Part shown: piece by piece, positions 1 through 5,090 of the stretch | How the letters are laid out: every line of letters starts with the position of its first letter | Position numbering within the stretch: the stretch's first letter is position 1 | Source: an uncultured bacterium | Lineage (GTDB): Bacteria; Planctomycetota; UBA1135; GCA-002686595 | Reading direction: 5' to 3' | Assembly: GCA_902826945.1 (NCBI GenBank) | Contig: CADEGS010000185.1 | Coordinates: 1-8,747 of the forward strand | Length of the DNA stretch: 8,747 bases | Notes under the pieces: generated by a model | The model's database searches: none | Seen by the model: the letters and a program-made list of their open reading frames with translations, nothing else | Told to the model about the DNA's origin: nothing | Translations under genes and position numbers: made by a program

Positions 1-55
1 CAAGCCACCGCAGTGAGCGACCGAGCGCGGGACGTAGCGGCGCGTGCGGCGAGCC
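1..55. repeat. Left copy of 55-bp terminal direct repeat (circular join)
   Basis: Bases 1-55 are identical to bases 8693-8747. An exact repeat at both ends of a contig is the usual sign of a circular molecule written out slightly past one turn. The Rep reading frame continues without interruption across the join, which supports a real circle of 8692 bp. A true terminal repeat of a linear genome is less likely, because it would lie in the middle of a coding frame. Confidence 0.9.
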
Positions 56-291
56 GGCGGCTCGCTCTCTTCCGCGCGCAACCTCGCGTCCACCTCGCGC
101 GCGGTCGGCCCGTGCCACGCGGCGCGCGACTCCGTGAAGAGAGAGCGGGGCTCCTCGGCTGTCGAAGGAGCGACCGAGGAGCCCCGCAGGCCGCGAGCCG
201 TTCCGCCGCCTACGCGCGGCGCCGTCTCGCGGCGCGTCGAGTCCGCCCGGAGCGCGGGTTCCCTTTCACGCTCGGGCAGGCGAGGACGCAC
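1..291 (-). CDS. rep: N-terminal part of the Rep initiator (continues at 8692)
   Basis: On the circle the Rep frame extends back from the join to a GTG at 291, six bases after the stop of the zinc-ribbon gene (298-300). This gives a 424-aa protein when joined to 7709-8692. The stretch from about 138 to 1 uses codons like the other genes and reads as plausible protein, including SLFTESRAAWHGPTAREVDA. Between 291 and 190 the composition is more arbitrary, and a 14-bp inverted repeat sits at 145-187. A shorter product starting at GTG 93 (358 aa) is therefore possible, with the hairpin in its leader. There is no in-frame ATG. The site ahead of GTG 291 is G-rich (GGGGTAGGG) but is not a clean Shine-Dalgarno sequence. 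The extension of the frame through the zinc Cys is well supported; the exact start is not. Confidence 0.6.
   Translation of the reverse strand, partial: MRPRLPEREREPALRADSTRRETAPRVGGGTARGLRGSSVAPSTAEEPRSLFTESRAAWHGPTAREVDARLRAEESEPPARRTRRYVPRSVAHCGGL
145..187. repeat. 14-bp perfect inverted repeat (candidate origin or leader hairpin)
   Basis: GCGGGGCTCCTCGG (145-158) is the exact reverse complement of 174-187, separated by a 15-base loop (159-173). It lies at the 5' end of the Rep gene. Rolling-circle origins often place a nick site in or beside such a hairpin near the initiator gene, so this is a candidate double-strand or single-strand origin. There is no T-run on either side, which argues against a standard intrinsic terminator. 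A translational or attenuation hairpin for Rep is the other option. Confidence 0.55.
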
Positions 292-297
292 CGAACC

Positions 298-594
298 CTA
301 CCCCGCTTCCGAGCCCGGCGCGGCGCCCCCGGAATCCTTCGATCGCGGCGAGCGTGTCCCACTTATCCGAGGAGTATCAAGACAGGAAGCAAGCGCCGTG
401 CCGGCCCCTGTTCCGTTCGGGGCCTGTTCGGTCCCGGCCGAGCCCCAGCCGAGGAGCCGCACGGTCCCGACCGCGCCGCACGCGAGGCAGTAGAAGGCCC
501 GGTCGCCGCGTGCTCGAGGCGGGCGTGGACGCCACTGCGCCGCCTGGAAGCCGCAGAAGGGGCAGAAGCCCGGATCGGCCCAGGGCCTACCCAC
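298..594 (-). CDS. Small zinc-ribbon protein
   Basis: This predicted 98-aa protein starts at GTG 594, inside the last codons of the 38-aa gene, with a GGGAG site about eight bases upstream. Near the N terminus it carries CPFCG and, about 20 residues on, CLACG. The two CxxC pairs are typical of a zinc ribbon, a fold used in nucleic-acid or protein binding. The remainder is Gly/Ser/Pro-rich and uninformative. The frame stays open much further upstream (to 879), but that part runs antisense-like through the 38-aa and 134-aa genes and was left out. The gene lies directly before Rep, so a role in early functions or replication control is possible, but this is inferred only from position. No specific family was recognised. 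Confidence 0.6.
   Translation of the reverse strand: MGRPWADPGFCPFCGFQAAQWRPRPPRARGDRAFYCLACGAVGTVRLLGWGSAGTEQAPNGTGAGTALASCLDTPRISGTRSPRSKDSGGAAPGSEAG
362..392 (-). promoter_or_regulatory. Possible sigma70-like promoter upstream of Rep
   Basis: This AT-richer island stands out in very GC-rich DNA. Read on the minus strand it has TTGCTT (392-387) and GATAAG (367-362, four of six matches to TATAAT) with a 19-base spacer, one to two bases longer than ideal. It would start transcripts about 60 bases ahead of the GTG at 291. The match is weak and it lies inside the 3' part of the zinc-ribbon gene. Confidence 0.2.
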
Positions 595-703
595 CGAACG
601 GGCTCCCGCTCGGGCCTCGCAGAAGCGCGTACAGCGCGAACAGGAGGCACGCGAGCAGGACGGCCACGAGCAGGTAGGCCGCGCAGGTGAACAGGCGGCC
701 CAT
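587..703 (-). CDS. 38-aa single-helix membrane microprotein
   Basis: Read from ATG 703, this short frame gives a 38-aa protein consisting of one long hydrophobic helix (about residues 6-28, AAYLLVAVLLACLLFALYAL) and a short polar tail ending at the TAG at 589-587. A GAGGG site lies about one base before the ATG, and the start is four bases after the TGA of the 134-aa gene, which suggests coupled translation. Its stop overlaps the GTG start region of the zinc-ribbon gene. The compact hydrophobic composition is unlikely in a random frame of this GC content. Possible roles are a small virion membrane protein or a holin-like lysis protein. Neither can be decided from sequence. Confidence 0.65.
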   Translation of the reverse strand: MGRLFTCAAYLLVAVLLACLLFALYALLRGPSGSPFGG

Positions 704-707
704 GCCC

Positions 708-1112
708 TCAGCGCTTCTCCCGGGGGCTCTGCCCCCGGTCCCCCGCGCCGCCCATTCCGGGGATCGGTGGGCCTGCGGCTTCGGGGTTCGCCTGCGCCAG
801 GCGAGCGCGGCGCGCAGCCTCGAGCCCGTGCGGCTCTGGACGCGGGGGCAGCTCGAGTTCCTTGGTCGCTCGAGCGCACAGGCAGCGCACCGCTTCCTCG
901 GCCTGCTTCATCGCCTCGCGCATCGAGCGCTCGTGCGCGAGCACCTTCGGGCCGACCATGATCCGCCAGAACGCGAGGCCGTCCGCGTCCTTCGCGCGAA
1001 CGACAGTCAGCACGAAAGCGCCGCCCGCAACGCGGCGCTGCCAGACCGACGAGCCGCTGCCGTCAATCGTCTCCCATCCCGGCATCGCGGCCGGGCCTTC
1101 TGATCGCACCAT
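708..1112 (-). CDS. Conserved-looking 134-aa protein of unknown function
   Basis: The ATG at 1112 is preceded by GGGAAGG at a normal spacing. Residues 24-85 form a convincing alpha/beta pattern: WQRRVAGGAFVLTVV, then FWRIMVG, then a charged helix MREAMKQAEEAVRCLCARATKEL cut here only for description. The layout of a tryptophan strand, hydrophobic strand, W-R strand and Ala/Glu helix resembles small proteins common in phage early regions, but I could not assign a family. The C-terminal third is Pro/Gly/Arg-rich and probably disordered. The gene is led by the nested inverted repeats at 1113-1195, whose inner arm touches the start codon, so its expression may be controlled by RNA structure. It is followed four bases later by the 38-aa membrane gene. 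Confidence 0.72.
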   Translation of the reverse strand: MVRSEGPAAMPGWETIDGSGSSVWQRRVAGGAFVLTVVRAKDADGLAFWRIMVGPKVLAHERSMREAMKQAEEAVRCLCARATKELELPPRPEPHGLEAARRARLAQANPEAAGPPIPGMGGAGDRGQSPREKR

Positions 1113-1195
1113 CGCTTCAACCTTCCCCGCCGCCCCTTCGGTGGGTGCGAGCCGCCAGCCCCCCTACGAGTGCTGGCGGCCCGCGGGTTGAAGCG
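1113..1195. promoter_or_regulatory. Nested inverted repeats before the 134-aa gene
   Basis: The outer arms are CGCTTCAACC (1113-1122) and GGTTGAAGCG (1186-1195), a perfect 10-bp match. The inner arms are GCCGCCAGC (1151-1159) and GCTGGCGGC (1172-1180), a perfect 9-bp match around a 12-base loop. The structure fills the 88-bp gap between the 92-aa ORF stop and the ATG at 1112. On the minus-strand transcript the outer arm occupies the spacer directly before the start codon. It could be a translation switch, an operator or a replication origin. No T-run follows, so a plain terminator is less likely. Confidence 0.6.
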
Positions 1196-1200
1196 AGCCG

Positions 1201-1479
1201 CTAGGCCCGATCCCCGCCGCGCGGCGGGCGGCGAGCACTCCGCGCGGCGTGCGCCACAGTAGCAGCGCGCGGGAGCGCCGCAAGCCGAACGGAAAGCGAA
1301 TGCCGCGCCAGGTCGCGCGCGACGAAGGCGGGGAGGTCGGAAGGATCTTCCGACGGAAGAGGGGAAGCCGCGTGCTCGGCCTGCCAGGAGCGCACCTCTT
1401 CCTGGAGGAAGGGGATTTCCCGATCCGTCCACTCGCAGGCGGCTTCCCCCGCGTCGTCACCCGCACCAAGGCTCGACAC
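1201..1479 (-). CDS. Hypothetical 92-aa protein
   Basis: Starting at GTG 1479 this frame gives 92 aa. The first half is acidic with a Trp-rich amphipathic segment (ACEWTDREIPFLQEEVRSWQ), and the second half becomes Arg/Ala-rich. The frame cannot extend far upstream because of a TGA at 1497-1495. No clear Shine-Dalgarno site was seen. No known domain was recognised. Alternative frames over the same bases look more biased and less protein-like, so this is the best call for the stretch, but it may not be expressed. The Arg-rich tail coincides with a 16-bp palindrome at 1213-1228, which may be a by-product of Arg/Pro codons. Confidence 0.45.
   Translation of the reverse strand: MSSLGAGDDAGEAACEWTDREIPFLQEEVRSWQAEHAASPLPSEDPSDLPAFVARDLARHSLSVRLAALPRAATVAHAARSARRPPRGGDRA
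1213..1228. repeat. 16-bp perfect GC palindrome
   Basis: CCCGCCGCGCGGCGGG equals its own reverse complement. It lies at the 3' end of the 92-aa ORF, next to the nested inverted repeats at 1113-1195. It could add to a structured origin or control region, but palindromes made only of G and C arise easily in DNA of this composition. Confidence 0.4.
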
Positions 1480-1486
1480 GCTGGCG

Positions 1487-1515
1487 ATTCTCGCTCAAGC
1501 CCGGGATGCGGGCAA
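1487..1515 (-). promoter_or_regulatory. Weak sigma70-like promoter candidate before the 92-aa ORF
   Basis: On the minus strand TTGCCC (1515-1510) and GAGAAT (1492-1487, four of six matches to TATAAT) are exactly 17 bases apart. Transcription would begin at about the GTG at 1479, giving a nearly leaderless message. The same interval contains a small hairpin, GCCCG/CGGGC (1499-1513), between the two divergent ORFs. The evidence is weak. Confidence 0.18.
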
Positions 1516-1530
1516 GCCGAAGAGGTGGGC

Positions 1531-1677
1531 ATGGACGCAACGCTCACCCTCGCCGGCCAGCTCGAGGACGGCACCCCTGTTTGGATGCTCGCCACGATCG
1601 ACGAAGCAGAGGAGGCGATCCTCGACGAGATCCTCGCGGCGCCGCTTCCGGCATGGGCCGCGGCGCTCGAGGTCTAG
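1531..1677 (+). CDS. Small acidic 48-aa protein, only plus-strand gene
   Basis: ATG 1531 is preceded by AGAGGTG about three bases upstream, one of the clearer ribosome sites in the window. The 48-aa product (MDATLTLAGQLEDGTPVWML, then an acidic helix TIDEAEEAILDEILAAPLPA) has balanced composition and codon use like the minus-strand genes. Its first half looks like a beta hairpin and its second like an acidic helix. The reading frame remains open upstream to 1249, but that part opposes the 92-aa ORF and looks like a shadow. The stop TAG (1675-1677) interlocks with the TAG of the convergent spike-like gene (1676-1674) in a shared CTAG. Its direction suggests separate regulation, perhaps as a small regulator or host-takeover protein. 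That is inference only. Confidence 0.55.
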   Translation: MDATLTLAGQLEDGTPVWMLATIDEAEEAILDEILAAPLPAWAAALEV

Positions 1678-2345
1678 AGCCGCGACCAGACGAGCACCCA
1701 CGCGACGCCGTTCGCACCGACCGCGCGCGCCCGGATGCTGCCGATGGGAAGGCGCGTTCCCTCGAGCGTGACGACGGTCGGGGCGGCCACGGTTCCCTTG
1801 GGCACGAAGATCGAAGTAGAAGGCACGCCGCGCTGCCCGCCGCATCCGATCCAGAGCCCCGTGGTCGCGGCGAGCGCCGGATCTAGCGTCACCTCGACGC
1901 GCACCGCTTCGATGCTCGCTCCGCATGAGACGAGAGTCGTCTGCCCGCTCGTCGGGATCGGTGACACGACCGAGCCCACCATGCGCTGCGGCTGCGACGG
2001 CGCGAGGATGATCTGCGCCTCTTCCCAGCTCGCGGCCTCAATCTCGCGGTAGAAGACCACGCCTTCGGGCGTGTCGGTGACGGCGACGCGCACGAGCCAC
2101 TTGCCGGCCGCATAGAGATAGACCGCGCCGCGCACGCCTGGAATCAGCGGAGCGGGATCGGACGAAGGCGTCCACGATCGGAAGCTCGCGGCAAAGCCCG
2201 TGATCCCTTGCGAGTCGATGCGCGGATCGTTGTAGGGGACGAGCACCGTCGGCCGGTCCACCTCCACGTAGTTGTCGAAGCCCGCGGAGGTCGCGCGCAG
2301 CTGGCGCGTGCGCACGATCGGCTGCTTCGGCTTCTCCCCGATCAT
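1674..2345 (-). CDS. Probable spike or minor capsid protein (beta-rich)
   Basis: This 223-aa protein starts at ATG 2345, which overlaps the previous gene's stop in ATGA, so translation is probably coupled. It has no membrane segment. After a short basic N terminus (GEKPKQPIVRTRQ) it is almost all alternating short strands and Gly/Pro turns, for example GAVYLYAAGKWLVRVAVTD, LVSCGASIEAVRVEVTLD and NGVAWVLVWSRL at the very end. This is the pattern of a jelly-roll or other beta-sandwich virion protein. It is the last gene of the structural block, the usual place for a vertex or receptor-binding protein. Two Cys (141 and 168) might pair. No homolog was recognised, and the spike role comes from fold pattern and position. 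A longer upstream frame to 2648 overlaps the neighbour and is rejected. Confidence 0.7.
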   Translation of the reverse strand: MIGEKPKQPIVRTRQLRATSAGFDNYVEVDRPTVLVPYNDPRIDSQGITGFAASFRSWTPSSDPAPLIPGVRGAVYLYAAGKWLVRVAVTDTPEGVVFYREIEAASWEEAQIILAPSQPQRMVGSVVSPIPTSGQTTLVSCGASIEAVRVEVTLDPALAATTGLWIGCGGQRGVPSTSIFVPKGTVAAPTVVTLEGTRLPIGSIRARAVGANGVAWVLVWSRL

Positions 2346-2983
2346 GCGACGCGCAGCGACAGCGAGCCGAGCCCGTAGCCGTTCCAAGTCGGCCGGATGC
2401 TCAGCGCGTCGGCGCCCGTGTTCGTCGGGACGTCGAACGTGAAGACGCGGAACTCGCCGGGGCGCAGCGTGACGCGCAACGTCGGCAGCACGAGCGGCGG
2501 GACGCTCGCGGGCGTGTACGTCACGAGGGCCGCGAGGTCCCCCTCTGCCGTCAAGCCGCTCTGATTCTCGATCGCCAGCTCTGCGGGGACCTTGTTCGGC
2601 CGGAAGAGCCCGGTCCTGATCGTCTGCCCCTCGTTCGGGTAGCGCCACGCGCCGGAGATGCGCGCGAGGTTGCGCGGAGCGCCGAGCAGGAAGCCGCCGG
2701 CGGCAGGATCAGCGGCGAAGTCGGCCGGCGCCTCGCGCGTGGCGGGCGTGTCGTCCGCGAGCGCGGCCAGGTCCGCGCCGATCTCCCCCAGGCCATGGAC
2801 ACCCTCGCCCGCGAGCTCCGCCGCGGCGGTCGCAGCGCGAGCAACCGGCGTCGCGCGCAGCGCGAGGTACCCGAGCGCCGCGCCGGCCGCCAGCTCTGCC
2901 ACCTTTCGCCGCGGGCTCGGATCGACCATCGCCAGCCCGAGCAAGGCCGATGCACCGATCGCCAGCTCGACGCGCCCGGGCAT
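2342..2983 (-). CDS. Membrane-anchored structural protein with C-terminal beta domain
   Basis: ATG 2983 lies four bases after the upstream TGA (2990-2988) and gives 213 aa. The earlier in-frame codon at 3034 would add a low-complexity Ser/Arg run inside the neighbour and was not chosen. The N terminus has two hydrophobic stretches (about residues 5-20, VELAIGASALLGLAMV, and 28-43, VAELAAGAALGYLALRA) and an Ala-rich helical linker. From about residue 125 it changes to strands, with LRVTLRPGEFRVFTFDVP the clearest part. This suggests a protein fixed in an internal membrane that reaches the capsid through a beta-sandwich. Neighbours on both sides are beta-rich proteins, so the three may form a vertex complex. 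No family was recognised. Confidence 0.68.
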   Translation of the reverse strand: MPGRVELAIGASALLGLAMVDPSPRRKVAELAAGAALGYLALRATPVARAATAAAELAGEGVHGLGEIGADLAALADDTPATREAPADFAADPAAGGFLLGAPRNLARISGAWRYPNEGQTIRTGLFRPNKVPAELAIENQSGLTAEGDLAALVTYTPASVPPLVLPTLRVTLRPGEFRVFTFDVPTNTGADALSIRPTWNGYGLGSLSLRVA

Positions 2984-2987
2984 CCGG

Positions 2988-3842
2988 TCACTGTCCGTTG
3001 ATGAGCGCGCCGACGAAGAGCGTCGAGGCGCCACCGACGCCGAAGGCGTGTAGCTGCGCGAAGGGGAGATCCCTGCCGCTCCAGCGCCGCGACTCGCCCA
3101 CGGCGAGCGGATACCCGACGTTCGCGGAAGCCGTGATCCCCCACGCGAGGTTCACCACGTTGGCGCCCGTGTTCTTCACCTCGAGCATGCCGGAGCGCGC
3201 GACCAGGAAGATGTCAGCGACCACGGCATCGGCGCCGTTCGGCACGGCGACGTTGTTCGCGCCGGTTTCGTAGCCGACGCTCTGCTCGCGGTCGAGCACC
3301 TCGCGTAGGAAGGTGTCCGTCGCGTCGAACACGGCCAGCTCGACGCGGAACGCGATGTCCGCGAAGGCGCCGATCCACCAGACGCCGGGCGTCGGGATGA
3401 GCAGGGCGCCCTTCGTTCCCGGGTAGCCGTTCACCCCGGGCGTGCTCAGGGGCGCCGGCTGGTCAGCGGGGCGCTCGGGCGTCGCGTAGAGCGCGAGGAA
3501 CTCGGGCTGCGCGGGCAGCGAGCGCAGGTACCGCGCGTAGAGCAGGCTCGGCCGTTCGAAGACGTAGCGATCCTGCGGAGCCGGCTGCGTCGCATCCGCG
3601 GGGACCGTGATGTAGCCGAGCGCGGGCGCGGCCGGGTAACGCGGCCAGAGCGTGCTACCGGGAACCTGCGCGGCGGATCCGACGCTCTGCGGGCCGAGCG
3701 GGCCGACGGTCGGCCGATCGAAGCGAGCGCGCATCGCGCCGTCCTCGCGCGCGATCGGATCGCCGCGCGCGATCGAAGGCGAGCCCGCGATGGAGACTTC
3801 CGCGGCGCCGGGCAGCGGCGGGGGCATGTTGCGATCGGCCAT
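2988..3842 (-). CDS. Probable minor capsid or vertex protein
   Basis: The start is ATG 3842, whose A is shared with the upstream TGA in TGATG. GGAGGAAG stands directly before it, a near-perfect ribosome site. The 284-aa product is soluble. Residues 1-130 are Pro-rich and extended (MPPPLPGAAEV, VGPLGPQS), and residues 140-284 are beta-strand-rich: GVWWIGAFADIAFRVELAVF, MLEVKNTGANVVNLAWGI and GGASTLFVGALING. The second half fits a beta-sandwich or trimeric appendage domain, and the first half could run along the capsid shell. Its position in the structural block supports a virion role, such as penton, spike base or receptor binding. It has loose pattern similarity, not proven homology, to the product of 2345-1674. 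Confidence 0.7.
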   Translation of the reverse strand: MADRNMPPPLPGAAEVSIAGSPSIARGDPIAREDGAMRARFDRPTVGPLGPQSVGSAAQVPGSTLWPRYPAAPALGYITVPADATQPAPQDRYVFERPSLLYARYLRSLPAQPEFLALYATPERPADQPAPLSTPGVNGYPGTKGALLIPTPGVWWIGAFADIAFRVELAVFDATDTFLREVLDREQSVGYETGANNVAVPNGADAVVADIFLVARSGMLEVKNTGANVVNLAWGITASANVGYPLAVGESRRWSGRDLPFAQLHAFGVGGASTLFVGALINGQ

Positions 3843-4393
3843 CACTTCCTCCGCACGAGCAGGTACACGAGCACGAGACCGCCAGCGAGAGCGAGCAGAG
3901 GCACGAGCATCGAGCCGCCGCCAGACGCGCCCGCCTGCCCGTCCTGCTCGAGCGAGAGACCGCCGAGGAACGAGCCGCGGGTTCCCTGCTCTGGGCCGCC
4001 GAAGATCGCGCTGCCCTCGAACAGCGGCGAGCCGCCGAGCGGCGTGAAGCCCGCACGGTGAAGCGCGAGGATCTGGTCAGGCGACAGGGTGCGGTAGTCG
4101 TTCGAGACGTTGAGGCCCGTCTCGTCGAGCGTCGGAAAGAAGTCGCGGCCGGCGCCCCCGAGGATCTGCGCGAACAGGTCTTCTTGCGTCTGCTGCCGTA
4201 CCACCTGCGAGCGCGGCGTCCCTTGCACGATCAGGCGGCCCAGCTCGCGGCCCGTGTTCGGGTCGTACTGGACTGATCCCTCGGCGGCGCTGTTCCCCGC
4301 GACGATGCGCCGCGCGCCGCCGAGCACGGTGCTCGGCCGCGCGCGCGACGCGCCGCGGAGATCAGGGGAGAGGAACTCGTCGCCTCGCGCCAC
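3842..4393 (-). CDS. Tail-anchored structural protein, 183 aa
   Basis: GTG 4393 is preceded by GAGG at seven bases, overlapping the TGA of the gene before it. The body (residues 1-160) is soluble and mixed, with a helical centre near SQVVRQQTQEDLFAQIL and an Asp/Tyr-rich segment DYRTLSPDQILALHRAGFTP. It ends in Gly/Ser-rich linker sequence and one strong helix (about 162-180, SMLVPLLALAGGLVLVYLLV), closing with Arg-Arg-Lys. That plan, soluble domain plus C-terminal anchor with a basic end, suits a protein of an internal viral membrane facing the capsid or DNA. It is translationally coupled to the next gene through TGATG. No family was recognised. Confidence 0.72.
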   Translation of the reverse strand: MARGDEFLSPDLRGASRARPSTVLGGARRIVAGNSAAEGSVQYDPNTGRELGRLIVQGTPRSQVVRQQTQEDLFAQILGGAGRDFFPTLDETGLNVSNDYRTLSPDQILALHRAGFTPLGGSPLFEGSAIFGGPEQGTRGSFLGGLSLEQDGQAGASGGGSMLVPLLALAGGLVLVYLLVRRK

Positions 4394-4402
4394 GGCAGAG
4401 CC

Positions 4403-4765
4403 TCAACGCTTCATGGCGACGACGAGCAGGAGCAACGCCGCGCCGATCGCCAGCGGGACGACGTAGCCCGGCATCGCGCCGGAGCGCTCCGCTCCGGTGG
4501 GGCCGCCAGCCGGCAGGACGTTGATCGTCGGCTGGCCCGGGTACGGTTGCCGGATCCCCGCTTCCGCGTTGGCGATCAGCGCGGCCATGCGCTCGCGCTC
4601 GGCCGACTGCGCGGCCTGCCCTTCGTTGTACGCCTGGACAACGCTCCCGCCGAGCGTGGCGAAGCCGCGCAGGAAGCCCGGCGCGAACGAGTCCTCCCCG
4701 CCGAGCCCTTGCAGACCGGCTTGGATCGCGCCCCCGTAGTTCTTCAGCGTGTCGGTGAGTCCCAT
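4403..4765 (-). CDS. Tail-anchored small virion-type protein, 120 aa
   Basis: ATG 4765 follows the previous TGA by eight bases, with GAGGG about five bases away. Residues 1-45 are Gly-rich with amphipathic character (NYGGAIQAGLQGLGG, FATLGGSVVQAYNEGQ). A charged helix follows (AQSAERERMAALIANAEAG), then a Pro/Gly linker, and a C-terminal membrane helix (about 101-117, YVVPLAIGAALLLLVVA) ends in Met-Lys-Arg. The arrangement repeats that of the next gene, so both are probably membrane proteins of the particle. The Gly-rich N terminus could also insert in membranes and aid DNA delivery, which is speculative. No homolog was recognised. Confidence 0.7.
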   Translation of the reverse strand: MGLTDTLKNYGGAIQAGLQGLGGEDSFAPGFLRGFATLGGSVVQAYNEGQAAQSAERERMAALIANAEAGIRQPYPGQPTINVLPAGGPTGAERSGAMPGYVVPLAIGAALLLLVVAMKR

Positions 4766-4773
4766 TCCTGCCC

Positions 4774-5034
4774 TCAGTACCGGAACGGCGAGCGGTTCGC
4801 TTGCACGGTGCGCGCACCGTGGACGGGTTGGTACGCCACGGCGCGGCCCGTGGGGCCTTGCCCCGGCAGGAACGGCCGGAAGCCGCTGCGGCCGGCCAGC
4901 GTCGGCAGCACGCCAGCCGCGGCGCCCTTGACGCCGCGGCTGGTCTCGATCGCGCGAAGGACGCTCGGCTCCGGCCCCATCGGCTTCCGGCCGACATGGA
5001 CCACGGTGCGCGGGCGTCGCCTGTCTTCTGCCAT
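4774..5034 (-). CDS. Small basic protein, 86 aa
   Basis: ATG 5034 has a clear GCAGGAG site eight bases upstream, which decides the start within a frame that stays open to 5853. The upstream part is a shadow of the capsid gene. The product is strongly basic at its N terminus (AEDRRRPRTVVHVGRK), has a Gly/Ala/Leu centre and an aromatic, basic end (NRSPFRY). It has no membrane helix or known domain. A small basic protein directly after the major capsid gene could bind DNA or cement capsomers, but that is inference. The 3' part contains an 18-bp palindrome (4804-4821). Confidence 0.65.
   Translation of the reverse strand: MAEDRRRPRTVVHVGRKPMGPEPSVLRAIETSRGVKGAAAGVLPTLAGRSGFRPFLPGQGPTGRAVAYQPVHGARTVQANRSPFRY
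4804..4821. repeat. 18-bp perfect palindrome within the 86-aa gene
   Basis: CACGGTGCGCGCACCGTG is its own reverse complement. Its left 11 bases (CACGGTGCGCG) occur again at 5002-5012, near the other end of the same gene. A dimeric DNA-binding protein could use such a site, and it could fold in single-stranded DNA. It encodes V-H-G-A-R-T-V, so codon constraint may contribute. No function is shown. Confidence 0.4.
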
Positions 5035-5090
5035 TGGATCGACTCCTGCCGGCGCGGGCCGGCCGTTCGCGTGGGAGCGCGCCGCTCGGG

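Noticed and set aside
13..690. Plus-strand open frame of 225 codons over the Rep 5' end and zinc-ribbon gene
   Set aside because: The composition is almost entirely Arg, Ala, Gly and Pro, and the opposite strand carries the zinc-ribbon motifs and the Rep frame.
595..879. Upstream extension of the zinc-ribbon frame
   Set aside because: It is Arg/Ser/Cys-rich and overlaps the 38-aa and 134-aa genes, which have better ribosome sites and protein-like sequence.
1249..1530. Upstream extension of the plus-strand 48-aa gene to 142 aa
   Set aside because: It is antisense to the 92-aa ORF, Arg-rich and without structure, while a good ribosome site stands right before ATG 1531.
2346..2648. Upstream extension of the 223-aa spike-like frame
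   Set aside because: It overlaps the C-terminal beta domain of the neighbouring gene and reads as charged low-complexity sequence. ATG 2345 in the ATGA overlap is the better start.
3740..3775. Short direct repeat of GCGCGCGATCG
   Set aside because: The two copies encode the similar residues IARGDPIARED within a structural gene. This is codon repetition, with no sign of an array or element.
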